Notes: generated by a model from the sequence alone, not told the origin. A stretch of 64,000 nucleotides of DNA from Leptospirillum sp. (GCA_027315205.1 DAHUYM010000003.1:62001-126000); one strand, 5' to 3'; shown: positions 25,943 to 35,705, counted from the first letter of the stretch. Numbers and translations: made by a program.

Positions 25943-26968
25943 CTAGGTAATCTTCCGGATCGTTTCCATCACCCGTCCCGGGGTGACCCCGACCATGCAG
26001 GATTGATGCGAACAGAATTTTTTGAAATCCCCGCAGGGGGAGCATTCGACCGGATCCGAAAGGACCAGGTTTGCTTCGGAGGGACCGAACGGTCCGGTTC
26101 TCGACGGATCCGACGAACCGTAAAACGAGATGGTGGGCGTTTTGGACATCACGGCGATATGGAGCGGTCCGGAATCGTTCCCGATGTAAAGGACCGCCTT
26201 TTTCATGAGAAGCGGAAGGAAATCGATCGGGACGGTTCCCGGCAATACCGGGTTCTCCGTTCCCGCCCGGGTCCGTATTTCGTCGAGCAGAGGAGCATCT
26301 CTTTCCCCCCCCAGGAGCACGACCTTTTCCTTTCGAAGGTTTTCCAGTCCCCGGACGAGTTCAGAAAAGTAGAGCGACGGCCACATCTTGATGGCCCTTT
26401 TGGCACCCGGATGGACAAGGATGAACGGTTCTCCGGGGTCCAGTCCGGACTGGCGGAGGATCTCGTCGAGACGCGCATGATCCGCGGGTGTGTATTGGAA
26501 AGTCGCCTCAGTGAATTTTTCCCGAATCCCGAGCGGTTTCAGGAGAAGGAGGTTCTTTTTGACGGCATGAAGCGGTGCCGGGACCGGGATCTTCTCTGTA
26601 TAAAAGTATTTCCCCCCTTCCCGGGCATCCTCGAAACCGATGACCCGCGAGGAATGCGAAAGTCGGGACAGAAACCCGGAGCGAAAGAGGCCCTGGGCAT
26701 CGAGAACCGCGTCGTATCGGGTTTTCCTAAGGTCGTTCGCGAATGAGAGAAAACGGGTCCAGAAACCCTCTTTCCCCCAAGAAGACCGCGGGAACGAAAG
26801 GACCCGTTCGACGGATTCGTTTCGTCCCACAAAATCCCGGAACTCGGAGTTTACGACCCAGTCGACCTGGATGGAGGAATCGAAACTCTTGATCGAAGAC
26901 ACCAGGGGGAAGGCATGAACGATATCGCCCAGTGAACTGGGTTTCACGATCAGGATGCGTTTCAGCAT
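25943..26968 (-). CDS. GT9 heptosyltransferase-family protein (WaaC-like)
   Basis: About 341 residues. LKRILIVKPSSLGDIVHAFPLVSSIK is the heptosyltransferase I (WaaC)-like N-terminus; AQGLFRSGFLSRLS and FILVHPGAKRAIKMWP (K-W motif) follow, then LYIGNDSGPLHIAVMSKTPTISFYGSSDP. The C-terminal four-cysteine motif CSPC ... Cys ... Cys precedes TPGRVMETI. The SLGDIVHAFP and AQGL segments match WaaC, so adding the first heptose to Kdo is a reasonable guess. ATG 26968 overlaps the preceding GT9 stop by seven bases. Confidence 0.88.
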   Translation of the reverse strand: MLKRILIVKPSSLGDIVHAFPLVSSIKSFDSSIQVDWVVNSEFRDFVGRNESVERVLSFPRSSWGKEGFWTRFLSFANDLRKTRYDAVLDAQGLFRSGFLSRLSHSSRVIGFEDAREGGKYFYTEKIPVPAPLHAVKKNLLLLKPLGIREKFTEATFQYTPADHARLDEILRQSGLDPGEPFILVHPGAKRAIKMWPSLYFSELVRGLENLRKEKVVLLGGERDAPLLDEIRTRAGTENPVLPGTVPIDFLPLLMKKAVLYIGNDSGPLHIAVMSKTPTISFYGSSDPSRTGPFGPSEANLVLSDPVECSPCGDFKKFCSHQSCMVGVTPGRVMETIRKIT

Positions 26969-28182
26969 GGCGCGGACATTTCGCGAAGAACCGATTCCGG
27001 AAGCCCGCCGTTCATGAAAGAGAACGATTCTTCGAAGACCGCCTTCGGATCCAGTTCCGTCATGCAAAGGGTCCCGATCGGGCAGCGTCTTTTCATGCAC
27101 GGCTGGCACTCCAGCCCCTTGGAAATAACCAGGCCCGTCTCCGGAAAATACGGACCGAGCCTGTTAGGGTCCGTCGGTCCGAAAATCGCCGCAGTCCGCA
27201 CTCCCAGTGCCGATGCCAGATGCATGGGCCCCGAATCGTTGGCGATCACGAGTCGCGACCGTTTCATCAGGAGTCCCGTTTCCTTCAGGCTCAAACGGCC
27301 CATAAAGGCCGCGAAGCGGTTCTTCTCGATCGTGGGCAGCGCCGAAGAGATCCGGGAATGCATTTCGGCAAATACGGATTCCTGCGACTCCCCTCCTCCT
27401 CCGATGACCCCCACCCCCAACCCGGCACGGAGAAAATCCATCGCAAGCTCCGTGTAATGATCGATCGGCCAACACCTGGTTTGCCAGCTTGCGAAGGGGT
27501 GGATCAGGATGAACGGGGCTTCCCCTCTGTCTCCGATCCAGCCGGCCTCATTAAGAGCCGAGTCGACCTTTTCCCTTTCTTCGTCGGAGGTCGCATAGGA
27601 AAAAGGCACCATCCGGGGCTTAAAGCCTAAAAGTTCTTCGACGACCCGGAAATGCCGGTCGACAAGATGGGCCTTCGTGTCGTAAAGGGGGACCTGGCTC
27701 GAAAACAGTCCTGACCCTTCTCTCATATGGCCGTAGGTCGACGGAGACCCCAATTTCCGTTTTCCACGCGCCAGCCCCGTCAGGAGACCGGATTTGAGCA
27801 GCGCCTGGAAATCGAGGACGGCTTCGTACTTCGATTCCCGGATTTTCTGAACCGTTTTCCAGAGAATTCCCAAGGCTTCGAGATGTTTGCCTGACCCGCG
27901 CAAATCCTGAAAGCGCCTGCGGGGAAAGATGATCACTTTTCGAAGTGCAGGGTGGTCGACAAGGAGATCCGAACAACGGTCCTCTACGACCCAGTCGATC
28001 CGAAGGTCGGGACGGGCGTTCTTCAGGGCCAGGATGGAAGGCATCGTGAAGATGACATCGCCGATCCGGCCCAAAAGGACCACCAGGATTTCCGACCCTG
28101 CCGGCAACGTATCGGGAAATTGGCTCGCGGGCGATTCACTTTCTTTCGGAACAGCCGCGGATTGTGAGAAAAGCTCGGTCAC
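26962..28182 (-). CDS. GT9 heptosyltransferase-family protein
   Basis: 406 residues with a ~30-residue leader before ILVVLLGRIGDVIFTMPSILALKNA. LDFQALLKSGLL and FILIHPFASWQTRCWP (with an R-C-W in place of K-x-W) and LVIANDSGPMHLASALGVRTAAIFGPTDP are present; the CQPC ... Cys ... Cys tail with MTELDPKAV closes it. The GTG start at 28182 has AGGAG eleven bases upstream. It overlaps the WaaC-like gene by seven bases, so the two are probably co-translated and may act successively on the inner core. Confidence 0.88.
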   Translation of the reverse strand: MTELFSQSAAVPKESESPASQFPDTLPAGSEILVVLLGRIGDVIFTMPSILALKNARPDLRIDWVVEDRCSDLLVDHPALRKVIIFPRRRFQDLRGSGKHLEALGILWKTVQKIRESKYEAVLDFQALLKSGLLTGLARGKRKLGSPSTYGHMREGSGLFSSQVPLYDTKAHLVDRHFRVVEELLGFKPRMVPFSYATSDEEREKVDSALNEAGWIGDRGEAPFILIHPFASWQTRCWPIDHYTELAMDFLRAGLGVGVIGGGGESQESVFAEMHSRISSALPTIEKNRFAAFMGRLSLKETGLLMKRSRLVIANDSGPMHLASALGVRTAAIFGPTDPNRLGPYFPETGLVISKGLECQPCMKRRCPIGTLCMTELDPKAVFEESFSFMNGGLPESVLREMSAPC

Positions 28183-28295
28183 GAAAACCCCGGTCTCCTT
28201 TTTTCAATTCGGTTGATGTCGTAAGCCGGTATCGATCGGATTGCTCGAAGTCGGATCGAACCGGTTCGAATGCTTCACCGTGTCCGGATTCGAAT

Positions 28296-29204
28296 CTACG
28301 AAATATCCGGTTTCTTCGTCTTCCATCGATTATGCATCCAAATCCATTGCTCGGGGTAGAGCCGGATCATTCTTTCTATCGTCTCGTTGCATCGATCGGT
28401 CAGCGATTGGATAAACTCTTGCTCCGAATGTCGTGACGTCGTAAGGGGCGGACCGATAATGATCCGGTGTTTCCCGTCTTCGAGCGCCACATCGAAGACC
28501 GGCAGCAGAGGGATATCGAGGTGATAGGCGATCCTGGCGACGCTTGAATACGTCGCGGCAGGACGACCGAAAAAGGGCGAAAAGACCCCTTCGACCGTAC
28601 CGGCATTCTGGTCGAGTACGGTCACGACGATCCCGTTTTTCTTGAGAACCCTTAAGATTGGCAGCGCCCCGTTGTCCTGGATGATGGAGACGCCACCCCC
28701 GAATTTTTCCCGATAGCCCCGGATGAATTCGTGGACGTTCGGATCCTTGATGCGGCGGATGACGACATGTATCTGCTTGGGAAGGTCGATCGCCAAACGT
28801 TTCATGGCGAATTCCCAGTTTCCGAAATGGGCCGATAAAACGAGGACTCCCTTGCCGGCCTGAAGACGTTCGAACACATGTTCCATTCCCTCAACGGACA
28901 CATTCCTTCTCAGCCATTCGGAATCCATCAGGGGGAAACGGAGAAATTCGACCCCGACCCGTCCGAAATGGCGAAAGATCCTTTTTTCGAGAAACGCCAG
29001 TTCGGGAGTATTGTCCAACTCGGGAAACGCAAGGACGAGATTGTCTCTCGTGATCCGTGCCTTCGACCGCAGAACCAGGTTGAGCAGACTTCCGACAGAC
29101 TCTCCGAATTTGAGGGCACGCCGGTGGGAAAGACTCTGGACGAATCTGGCGAACCCGTGAAGGACCGCGGGCGGGATTTCGGTGGAACGATCCCCGGATT
29201 TCAT
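28296..29204 (-). CDS. lpxL: Lipid A acyltransferase (LpxL/HtrB family)
   Basis: About 302-residue late acyltransferase that adds a secondary acyl chain to Kdo2-lipid A. LSAHFGNWEF holds the H-x4-E catalytic pair (His126, Glu131 from this start). VVIRRIKDPNVHEFI, VVTVLDQNAGTVEGVFSPFFGRPAATYSSVARIA and RLYPEQWIWMHNRWK are further family blocks. It lies at the downstream end of the lipid A operon. The start is ambiguous: ATG at 29204 has AAAGAG nearby, while ATGs at 29228 and 29240 overlap lpxK. No LpxM paralogue is seen in the window. Confidence 0.9.
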   Translation of the reverse strand: MKSGDRSTEIPPAVLHGFARFVQSLSHRRALKFGESVGSLLNLVLRSKARITRDNLVLAFPELDNTPELAFLEKRIFRHFGRVGVEFLRFPLMDSEWLRRNVSVEGMEHVFERLQAGKGVLVLSAHFGNWEFAMKRLAIDLPKQIHVVIRRIKDPNVHEFIRGYREKFGGGVSIIQDNGALPILRVLKKNGIVVTVLDQNAGTVEGVFSPFFGRPAATYSSVARIAYHLDIPLLPVFDVALEDGKHRIIIGPPLTTSRHSEQEFIQSLTDRCNETIERMIRLYPEQWIWMHNRWKTKKPDIS

Positions 29205-29217
29205 CGGAACGGACTCT

Positions 29218-30318
29218 TTATCGACCATGATTTTGCCCATCTCCCAATATCGAGAGCCACCGGCCGGAGTCGATCAGCTCCGAGCGGATCGACACGGCAC
29301 GGAGTTCGGCCGTCTCCCCGCTTACCCTGCGCCATTTGACCAGATCCTTTTCGGTCGTCAGGATCGTTTCGATTCGTGTCTTTTTATTCGCACGGGCCAG
29401 CCATTCCCGGATGGTCGCAAGGGTCGGGCCATCGTAACGGACATGATCCGGCAAAACCAGCCGGTCCACCGCATCGATTCCGAGCCGTTCGACCAGGCGG
29501 TGAAAACGTTCGGGATGACCGATCCCGGAGACGAGTGCCACCTTTTTGGAACGGACCGCTTCGATCTCCCCGTCCGGCCGGAAGTTCCGGTCGACGATCC
29601 CGGCAAAACAGATCCGCTGTCCCACCACCGGTTTTTTTGCAAGGGCCGGATCGATGCGCCCGAGGATATTCCGAATGCGTTCCTCAAGGCCCGGCTCCGT
29701 ATTCTCTCCTGCTCCATCCGCCTCTTCGTACTCGTTATAAAGGATTGCGTCGGCGTCGTTCAATGTCTGCGGGTAATCCCTGAGGGATCCATAGGGCACG
29801 AGGGCCCTGAAATCCATCCGGACCCGGTCTGGATCACGAATCCATGCTTCGGGAAAAAAAACGCATTGGCGATCCTGAATGAGTTCGAGCGACTGGAAGC
29901 CGTCGTCCAAGATGACAAGATCGACGCCGGCGGCGGCCAGTTCCGAGGCTCCCCGAGTGCGATCGGAAGAAAGAACAAAGGTGCAGGAGGGAAGCTTCTC
30001 TGCCATCAGGGCCGGTTCGTCCCCGACGATCTCCGGATCCACGTCGTCGCCCCCCCGGAACACCATGGAATCGCCGGGACGTTTCCCTCCGTACCCGCGG
30101 CTCAGGATCCCGACCTTTCGTCCCATTTCCGTGTAAAGGGAGGCCAGGGCGATGACGAGGGGCGTCTTTCCCGAACCTCCGGTCGTGAGGTTTCCGATTC
30201 CGATCGAAGGAACGGGGGAGCGTCTCCGCGGAAAGACCTTTTTATCGTAGAACAGTCTCCATAGACGAATCCCCATCGCATATCCCAATGAAAGGGGAAT
30301 CTCGATCGTTCGGTTCAT
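29218..30318 (-). CDS. lpxK: Tetraacyldisaccharide 4'-kinase
   Basis: LpxK, about 366 residues, phosphorylates the 4' position of the lipid A disaccharide to give lipid IVA at the inner-membrane face. The Walker A GNLTTGGSGKTPLV, the SRGYGG segment, DEPALMAEKL, and LVILDDGFQSLELIQD are diagnostic. The N-terminus has the usual short amphipathic helix. ATG 30318 overlaps the waaA stop (ATGA); an in-frame extension beyond this shadows waaA. Confidence 0.94.
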   Translation of the reverse strand: MNRTIEIPLSLGYAMGIRLWRLFYDKKVFPRRRSPVPSIGIGNLTTGGSGKTPLVIALASLYTEMGRKVGILSRGYGGKRPGDSMVFRGGDDVDPEIVGDEPALMAEKLPSCTFVLSSDRTRGASELAAAGVDLVILDDGFQSLELIQDRQCVFFPEAWIRDPDRVRMDFRALVPYGSLRDYPQTLNDADAILYNEYEEADGAGENTEPGLEERIRNILGRIDPALAKKPVVGQRICFAGIVDRNFRPDGEIEAVRSKKVALVSGIGHPERFHRLVERLGIDAVDRLVLPDHVRYDGPTLATIREWLARANKKTRIETILTTEKDLVKWRRVSGETAELRAVSIRSELIDSGRWLSILGDGQNHGR

Positions 30319-31676
30319 GACGGGACCGATCCCTTTCCCGCTCTTTCCCAGAACGGGACAAGCCTGTTTAGGGTTCGTTCCATGGCGCCATTTTGGGACA
30401 GGAACACCGATCGGGCGTTCTTTCCCAAAAGCGACCGGTACCCCGGGTCTTCCATCATTTTCCGGATCGCCTCGCACATCCCGTCCGCACCGGACAACCG
30501 GATCGGGGCCATACCAGTTTCGAGAGCGTCGACCAGATCCCGGATATGATCGATATGGGGTCCGATAAGAATCGGTAGCCCGGCTTTTGCCGCGTAAATG
30601 GGGTTGTGTCCCCCGACCGGATCGAGGGTTCCCCCGATGAATGCCGCGTCAACTTGCGGATAAAGACTGTTCAGTTCCCCATAGGTGTCCAGGACGGAAA
30701 GAACGATCGAGGGGGTTTCTGTGTCCTTTCGATCCGTTACACCCCTCTTCCGATAAGCGACATGGGAAAATCGCGCGAGCACAGGCCGGATCTCGTTCAT
30801 TCGCTCGAGATGCCTGAGCGCGATCACGATATGGATCGGCATGGCCCATCGTTCCTGGTGGGACAAGGTTTCAAGAACCGCCTCCGTTTCAATAGGGTGC
30901 ACCGAAGATAAAAGGAGACGAAACGGTTTTCCCGCGTGCTGTCCGAACGCCGATACTTCTGTCCCTTTAAGCCATGAATCGAGCTGAGTCGAAAGATCCG
31001 GATCGTCGTGTTCCGGGATATCCCATTTCAGGTTACCCGTGACGAAGACACGATCCTCCTTCGCCCCGAGGACCATAAACCTCTCCTTGTCCCTGGACGA
31101 CTGGACGCACACGGGATCGATTCCGGAAACGAGAGGGGCGAGTATACCCCTGATTCTTTTCATCCGCCCGAAACCGGCCGTGGACAGCCTTCCGTTCACC
31201 AACGCCACGGGAATTCCGCGCACTATTGCGGTGAGAAGCATCATGGGCCATATTTCAGTCTCGAAAAGGATGATGCCCCGGATGCCGCGGCTTCGGATAA
31301 ACGGATCCCAGAGATCGGGCAGATCCAGAGGCGCAAGCGATACGGACAAATCCGGCATCTGGACGGCAAGCGATTCCCGACCCGTGACCGTCGTCGTCGT
31401 GGCCAGGAGTCGATGTTTTTGCGACAAACGGATGAGGAGCCCTTTCGAAGCATGGGCTTCTCCAAGGCTCGCGAGATGGAAAAGAACGCATCCGTCCCGG
31501 GGCTCTGCCGACATGCGTGAGGGTCCGGACATTCCCGCGGACAGCCCCATCCGTTCCGCGAAATAGGGGCGCGCTTTTCGGTAAAACACCCAGACAAGCA
31601 CGAGGATCAGGAGAATAAGCGGCCAGAGAAGACGGTTTACAAGGCGGAATAGAAAAAATCGTGTTCTTGGATTCAC
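30315..31676 (-). CDS. waaA: Kdo transferase
   Basis: WaaA (KdtA), 453 residues, transfers one or more Kdo residues from CMP-Kdo to lipid IVA. The N-terminal membrane anchor is LLWPLILLILVLVWVFY; HLASLGEAHASKGLL holds the conserved acceptor-site Glu; LFETEIWPMML, VTGNLKWDI and FIGGTLDPVGGHNPIYAAKAG are GT30 signatures. The GTG start overlaps the msbA stop (GTGA). Whether it is mono- or bifunctional cannot be told from sequence. Confidence 0.94.
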   Translation of the reverse strand: MNPRTRFFLFRLVNRLLWPLILLILVLVWVFYRKARPYFAERMGLSAGMSGPSRMSAEPRDGCVLFHLASLGEAHASKGLLIRLSQKHRLLATTTTVTGRESLAVQMPDLSVSLAPLDLPDLWDPFIRSRGIRGIILFETEIWPMMLLTAIVRGIPVALVNGRLSTAGFGRMKRIRGILAPLVSGIDPVCVQSSRDKERFMVLGAKEDRVFVTGNLKWDIPEHDDPDLSTQLDSWLKGTEVSAFGQHAGKPFRLLLSSVHPIETEAVLETLSHQERWAMPIHIVIALRHLERMNEIRPVLARFSHVAYRKRGVTDRKDTETPSIVLSVLDTYGELNSLYPQVDAAFIGGTLDPVGGHNPIYAAKAGLPILIGPHIDHIRDLVDALETGMAPIRLSGADGMCEAIRKMMEDPGYRSLLGKNARSVFLSQNGAMERTLNRLVPFWERAGKGSVPS

Positions 31677-33484
31677 GCGCGACCTGGAAAAGGAGTTTCT
31701 TCCGGCATCCCCTCGTCATCCGGTTGGTTCAGGGAAAGCCTCAGGAGCTTCCTGTAGTGTCCGTCCGGCTTTGCGATCAGTTCTTGATGGGTGCCTTCCT
31801 CAGTCACGGAACCGTTCTCCATGACATAAAGACGCTGGGCGTTCCGGATGGTTGAAAGACGATGGGCGATCACGATCGTCGTCCGGCTTTGCATGATCTT
31901 TTCCAGCGCTTTTTGAATGGCGTACTCCGACTCGGAATCGAGAGCGCTGGTGGCCTCGTCCAGGATCAGGACGCTCGGGTCTCTGAGGACGACACGGGCC
32001 AATGCGAGACGCTGGCGTTCCCCTCCCGACAGGAATATTCCTTTCTCCCCGACACGGGTATCGTACCCTTCCGGCAATTTCGAGATGAAACTGTGGGCAT
32101 GCGCGACCCGTGCCGCGTCGGTCATCTCGTCGTCGCTCACGGGCCTTCTGAGCCCGTACAGAAGGTTTTCCCGGACACTCTGGTTCATCAGGATGACATC
32201 TTGGGTGACGATTCCGATCTGGTTCCGGAGCGATTCGATATCCGCTTCGGCGGTGTTCTCTCCGTCCCAGAGGATCGCCCCTTTTTCCGGCCGGTAAAAA
32301 AGCGGTACCAGGTTGGCCAGCGTGCTTTTACCCGACCCGGAAGGACCGACGATGGCCACGAAGGCTCCCGCCGGAATGGAAAGCGAGATATTCCGAAGGG
32401 CGGACTCTTCGATGCCCGGGTATCGGAAAGAGACCTCCCGGAATACGATTCCCCTGGAAAGTGGCCCGACGGTCCAACCCTGTCCCCTCGGATTCAACGG
32501 CTCGAGGGGACGATCCAGGAGGGAGACGATGCGTTCGGCCGCACCCAGGGACGACTGTATCCCGGCCTGGGAGTTGGCGAGCCCCTTGATCGGCTGGTAA
32601 AGCATCTGTGCCGCCGTAATGAACCCCACCAGTGTTCCCAGGGTCAGGTGCCCATGGATAACCGAATATCCCCCAAGCCATACGGCAATACCGATTCCCA
32701 GGGCGCCCAGCGACTCCATGATGGGAGACAGCATATTTTCGTACTTCACCATTTTGAACTGGGAATGGGCATAGGAGCGGGAATATTCCCCGAACCTCTC
32801 CATTTCGAGGATCTCCGAACCGACCGATTTTATAAGACGGATGGCCGTCAGGGTCTCTGAAAGGTGCTGGTTGATATCCCCCAACCGTTCCTGGGTATGG
32901 GTCGACGATTTCCGGAGCCGCTTCCCGATTTTACGGATCGGGATGATGGTGAAGGGAATGGAAAGCAGAATGAACGCGGTCAATTTGGAATTCATGTAGA
33001 AAAGGGCTCCGAGCATCCCCACAGCCGTGAAAGCGTTCCGTAAAAGGTCCCGGATAATCTCGGCGACCCCCTGCTGAAGGATCGTCGTATCGTTCGTGAC
33101 CCGGGACATCAGATGACCGGTCCCTTCCCGCCCGAAGGCCGACAGCGGCATCCGGATCAGATGGTCGAAAAGGGATTGACGGACATCGCTCATCATGTAC
33201 AGTGCCGCTTTTTTCAGAAGATAGGCTTGCAGAAACCCGGTCAGCCCCTTGACGGTAAAGAGGATGAAGAACATCAGTGGGAGAACGAACAGAAGAGTCG
33301 GGTTCTTTTCCGAGAACACCTTGTCGATAAGCTCTTTCAAGAGGATCGGGACTCCGCTCGAGACGCCGGCGCTCACAAAGGCCATCGCGACCCCACCGGC
33401 GATCAGAAGCCGGTAGGGATGAATCCAGTCATGCAGACGCCTGCGGATTTTCCGGTATGTCGGATCCTTCCAGAAGAAGAGCAT
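31673..33484 (-). CDS. msbA: Lipid A export ABC transporter/permease
   Basis: 603-residue half-transporter with an N-terminal six-helix membrane domain (residues ~20-310) and a C-terminal ATPase. Walker A is VGPSGSGKSTL, the signature is LSGGERQRLALARV, Walker B is VLILDEATSALDSES, and the switch His is IVIAHRLSTI. MsbA flips core-lipid A across the inner membrane. Position between lpxB and waaA makes the assignment firm over a generic multidrug exporter. The ATG directly follows the lpxB stop. Confidence 0.93.
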   Translation of the reverse strand: MLFFWKDPTYRKIRRRLHDWIHPYRLLIAGGVAMAFVSAGVSSGVPILLKELIDKVFSEKNPTLLFVLPLMFFILFTVKGLTGFLQAYLLKKAALYMMSDVRQSLFDHLIRMPLSAFGREGTGHLMSRVTNDTTILQQGVAEIIRDLLRNAFTAVGMLGALFYMNSKLTAFILLSIPFTIIPIRKIGKRLRKSSTHTQERLGDINQHLSETLTAIRLIKSVGSEILEMERFGEYSRSYAHSQFKMVKYENMLSPIMESLGALGIGIAVWLGGYSVIHGHLTLGTLVGFITAAQMLYQPIKGLANSQAGIQSSLGAAERIVSLLDRPLEPLNPRGQGWTVGPLSRGIVFREVSFRYPGIEESALRNISLSIPAGAFVAIVGPSGSGKSTLANLVPLFYRPEKGAILWDGENTAEADIESLRNQIGIVTQDVILMNQSVRENLLYGLRRPVSDDEMTDAARVAHAHSFISKLPEGYDTRVGEKGIFLSGGERQRLALARVVLRDPSVLILDEATSALDSESEYAIQKALEKIMQSRTTIVIAHRLSTIRNAQRLYVMENGSVTEEGTHQELIAKPDGHYRKLLRLSLNQPDDEGMPEETPFPGRA

Positions 33485-34726
33485 TTATTGGGGACCCCCG
33501 CGGTATTCGGGCTGTGGAGAGGCAGCTGCTCTGGACACAGGCTGGGATTTTTCCGGGTTCCCGTCGTCGAGCAGGGCGAGAAGTTTCCGGGCCAGGATTT
33601 CCGATGTCCCAGGATTTCCCATAATGGATCGTACCATGGCCAGGTCCTCCCTCATTCCTTCAAGTTTACCCGGCGTGTCGAGGAGATCCGCTACATGAAG
33701 GGCCATGGCTTTCGGCGTGGCCTCTCCCTGGATCAACTCGGGCATGATTTCCCGTCCGGCAAGGAGATTGACCATGCCGATCGCGGGAACCCGGATGAGA
33801 AGACGGGCGACAACATATGTCAAAGGATTCATGACGTAGACGATGATCATAGGGATACCCAGCATGGCGGTCTCGAGGGTTGCGGTCCCCGAGGCCAGTA
33901 TGACGAGATCGCACGCTTTCACGGTTTCCCTGAAGCGTCCCCGGACGCGCTTGAATACTCCGGGATCGCTCGTCCAGGGATATCTGGCCTCCATTGAGAG
34001 GAAAAGTGATTCGTCGATCGCCGGCGCCTGGGGAACGAGAGCCCGGATTCCAGGACGTGACCTCTGGATTAGATCGAAAGCTTCGAGCATGCGGGGGTAA
34101 AGACGAACGATTTCCGATTCGCGGCTCCCCGGAAGAATGCCCAGTACGAAATTTTTTCGTGTTTCTTCCTCCGTGCGGCCAAAGAGGTTCGTCCGGATCT
34201 CCCCGGCAGACCGTTCCGGGAAAGGTTCGTCAAGCAGCGGATGCCCGACGAAGGTAACCGGAACGCCGTGGTTTTCGTAAAGGTCTCTTTCGAAGGGGAA
34301 GAGTACGAACATATGGTCGACCGTCTCCCGGATCGTCCGTATCCGACCTTTTCGCCACGCCCAGATCTGGGGACTGACATAATAGAAGACCTTCACTCCC
34401 CGCTTTTTAAGCGCCTTGGCCAATCTCAGGTTGAAGTCGGGAAAATCGATGAGGACCGCCGCCGTGATGCTTTCGGTTTTAACAGTTCCCAGGATGGTCT
34501 TCCATGCGCGGATGAAAAGGCCGGATTTCTTCAGGATTTCGACAAGACCGATCACGGAAAGGTCGGATTGAGAAAAAATCTGGGTCGAACCGGCAATTTT
34601 GAGGCGCTCGCCTCCGACGGACCATGTTTTGATGTCGGGGCGAAGACGTTTTAAGCAGTCGAGAAGATGGGCTCCGTGCTGGTCACCGGAGGCTTCACCC
34701 GCGACTATCAGCAGTCGATCGATCAC
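33485..34726 (-). CDS. lpxB: Lipid-A-disaccharide synthase
   Basis: LpxB, 413 residues, GT19. It joins UDP-2,3-diacylglucosamine and lipid X. The opening LLIVAGEASGDQHGAHLL, then FSQSDLSVIGLVEILKK, IDFPDFNLRLAKALKKRGVKVFYYVSPQIWAWRKGRI and PFERDLYENHGVPVTFVGHPLLDE are characteristic, as is ASGTATLETAMLGIPMIIVYV. GTG start at 34726. It is 16 bp after the Gfo/Idh/MocA gene, in the same operon. Confidence 0.95.
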   Translation of the reverse strand: MIDRLLIVAGEASGDQHGAHLLDCLKRLRPDIKTWSVGGERLKIAGSTQIFSQSDLSVIGLVEILKKSGLFIRAWKTILGTVKTESITAAVLIDFPDFNLRLAKALKKRGVKVFYYVSPQIWAWRKGRIRTIRETVDHMFVLFPFERDLYENHGVPVTFVGHPLLDEPFPERSAGEIRTNLFGRTEEETRKNFVLGILPGSRESEIVRLYPRMLEAFDLIQRSRPGIRALVPQAPAIDESLFLSMEARYPWTSDPGVFKRVRGRFRETVKACDLVILASGTATLETAMLGIPMIIVYVMNPLTYVVARLLIRVPAIGMVNLLAGREIMPELIQGEATPKAMALHVADLLDTPGKLEGMREDLAMVRSIMGNPGTSEILARKLLALLDDGNPEKSQPVSRAAASPQPEYRGGPQ

Positions 34727-34742
34727 GATGGCCTCGGAACGC

Positions 34743-35705
34743 TCAGGTATTGAGTTGCTGGAATCGTCTCAGGCTCTCTTCCGCAAGCCTGTTGACTTCT
34801 AGCGCCACTTTCAGAGCTTCGTACGCCTGTTCCCCGGTGACTTTCGGAACCGTGTTTTCACGGATCGCCTGTATGAACGATTTCAACTCTTTTTTCAGAG
34901 GCTCTTCCGCATCGAACGTCTGGCTGTGGCGTTCGATTTTTGGAAGGGATCCGGGTGACAGCGTGACCTTGGCCTGAGTCAATCCCCGTGTATCGAAATT
35001 CAGGGAAAAATATCGCCCCTCCCTGTCGAAAACGCGGAATTTCCGAAGTTTGTCCAGGGAGACCCGGCTTCCCAGGACCTGGGCCAGACAGCCGTTCTCG
35101 AATTCTATCCAGGCGTTCGCGATATCGATGTGCGGCGTGATGACGGGTGTCCCCACGACCCTCATCGACTGGATCGGGGATTGAACCAGCGAAAGGATGA
35201 TATCGATATCGTGAATCATGAGATCGACCACGACCGGAACATCGGTCCCCCGGATGCCGAACGGGGAAAGCCTTTGGGCCTCGATGTAGGCAGGCCGGGG
35301 ATGGGCATCCAGGATCGCTTCGAGACCCGGATTGAATCGTTCGATGTGTCCGACCTGCAAGGTCACTTTGTGCTCATTTACGAGTCCCAGTATCTTTTCG
35401 GCATTTTCCAGGGTATCGGCAATGGGTTTTTCGAGAAAGAGATGGGGATTTCCGTAACGAAAGATCTCTTCCACAATGTCCGCATGGGTCCGGGTTGGCG
35501 TCACGACGGAAATCGCGTCGCATTCCCCGACAAGGCGGGAAATCGATGAAAACACCGGGACCTTGAGTCTGCCGGCAACTTCTTCGGCCCGGGCATGATC
35601 GGTATCGAACACCCCGACAAAACAGGACCAGGGGATTTCCGTCAGGACGCGTGCATGGTGCTGCCCAAGATAACCGACTCCGATGACCCCGAATTTCAGT
35701 TCCAT
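34743..35705 (-). CDS. Gfo/Idh/MocA oxidoreductase (possibly GnnA-like)
   Basis: 320-residue NAD(P)-dependent sugar dehydrogenase family protein. The N-terminal Rossmann fold begins FGVIGVGYLGQHHARVL; VVTPTRTHADIVEE and LFLEKPIADTLENAEKI carry the EKP catalytic lysine; VGHIERFNPGL and DLMIHDIDIIL follow. Its position inside the lipid A operon, between lpxI and lpxB, recalls GnnA, which oxidises UDP-GlcNAc at C3 for 2,3-diamino lipid A. The partner aminotransferase GnnB is not nearby. Similar oxidoreductases occur in lpx operons without known function. ATG overlaps lpxI by ten bases. Confidence 0.85.
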   Translation of the reverse strand: MELKFGVIGVGYLGQHHARVLTEIPWSCFVGVFDTDHARAEEVAGRLKVPVFSSISRLVGECDAISVVTPTRTHADIVEEIFRYGNPHLFLEKPIADTLENAEKILGLVNEHKVTLQVGHIERFNPGLEAILDAHPRPAYIEAQRLSPFGIRGTDVPVVVDLMIHDIDIILSLVQSPIQSMRVVGTPVITPHIDIANAWIEFENGCLAQVLGSRVSLDKLRKFRVFDREGRYFSLNFDTRGLTQAKVTLSPGSLPKIERHSQTFDAEEPLKKELKSFIQAIRENTVPKVTGEQAYEALKVALEVNRLAEESLRRFQQLNT

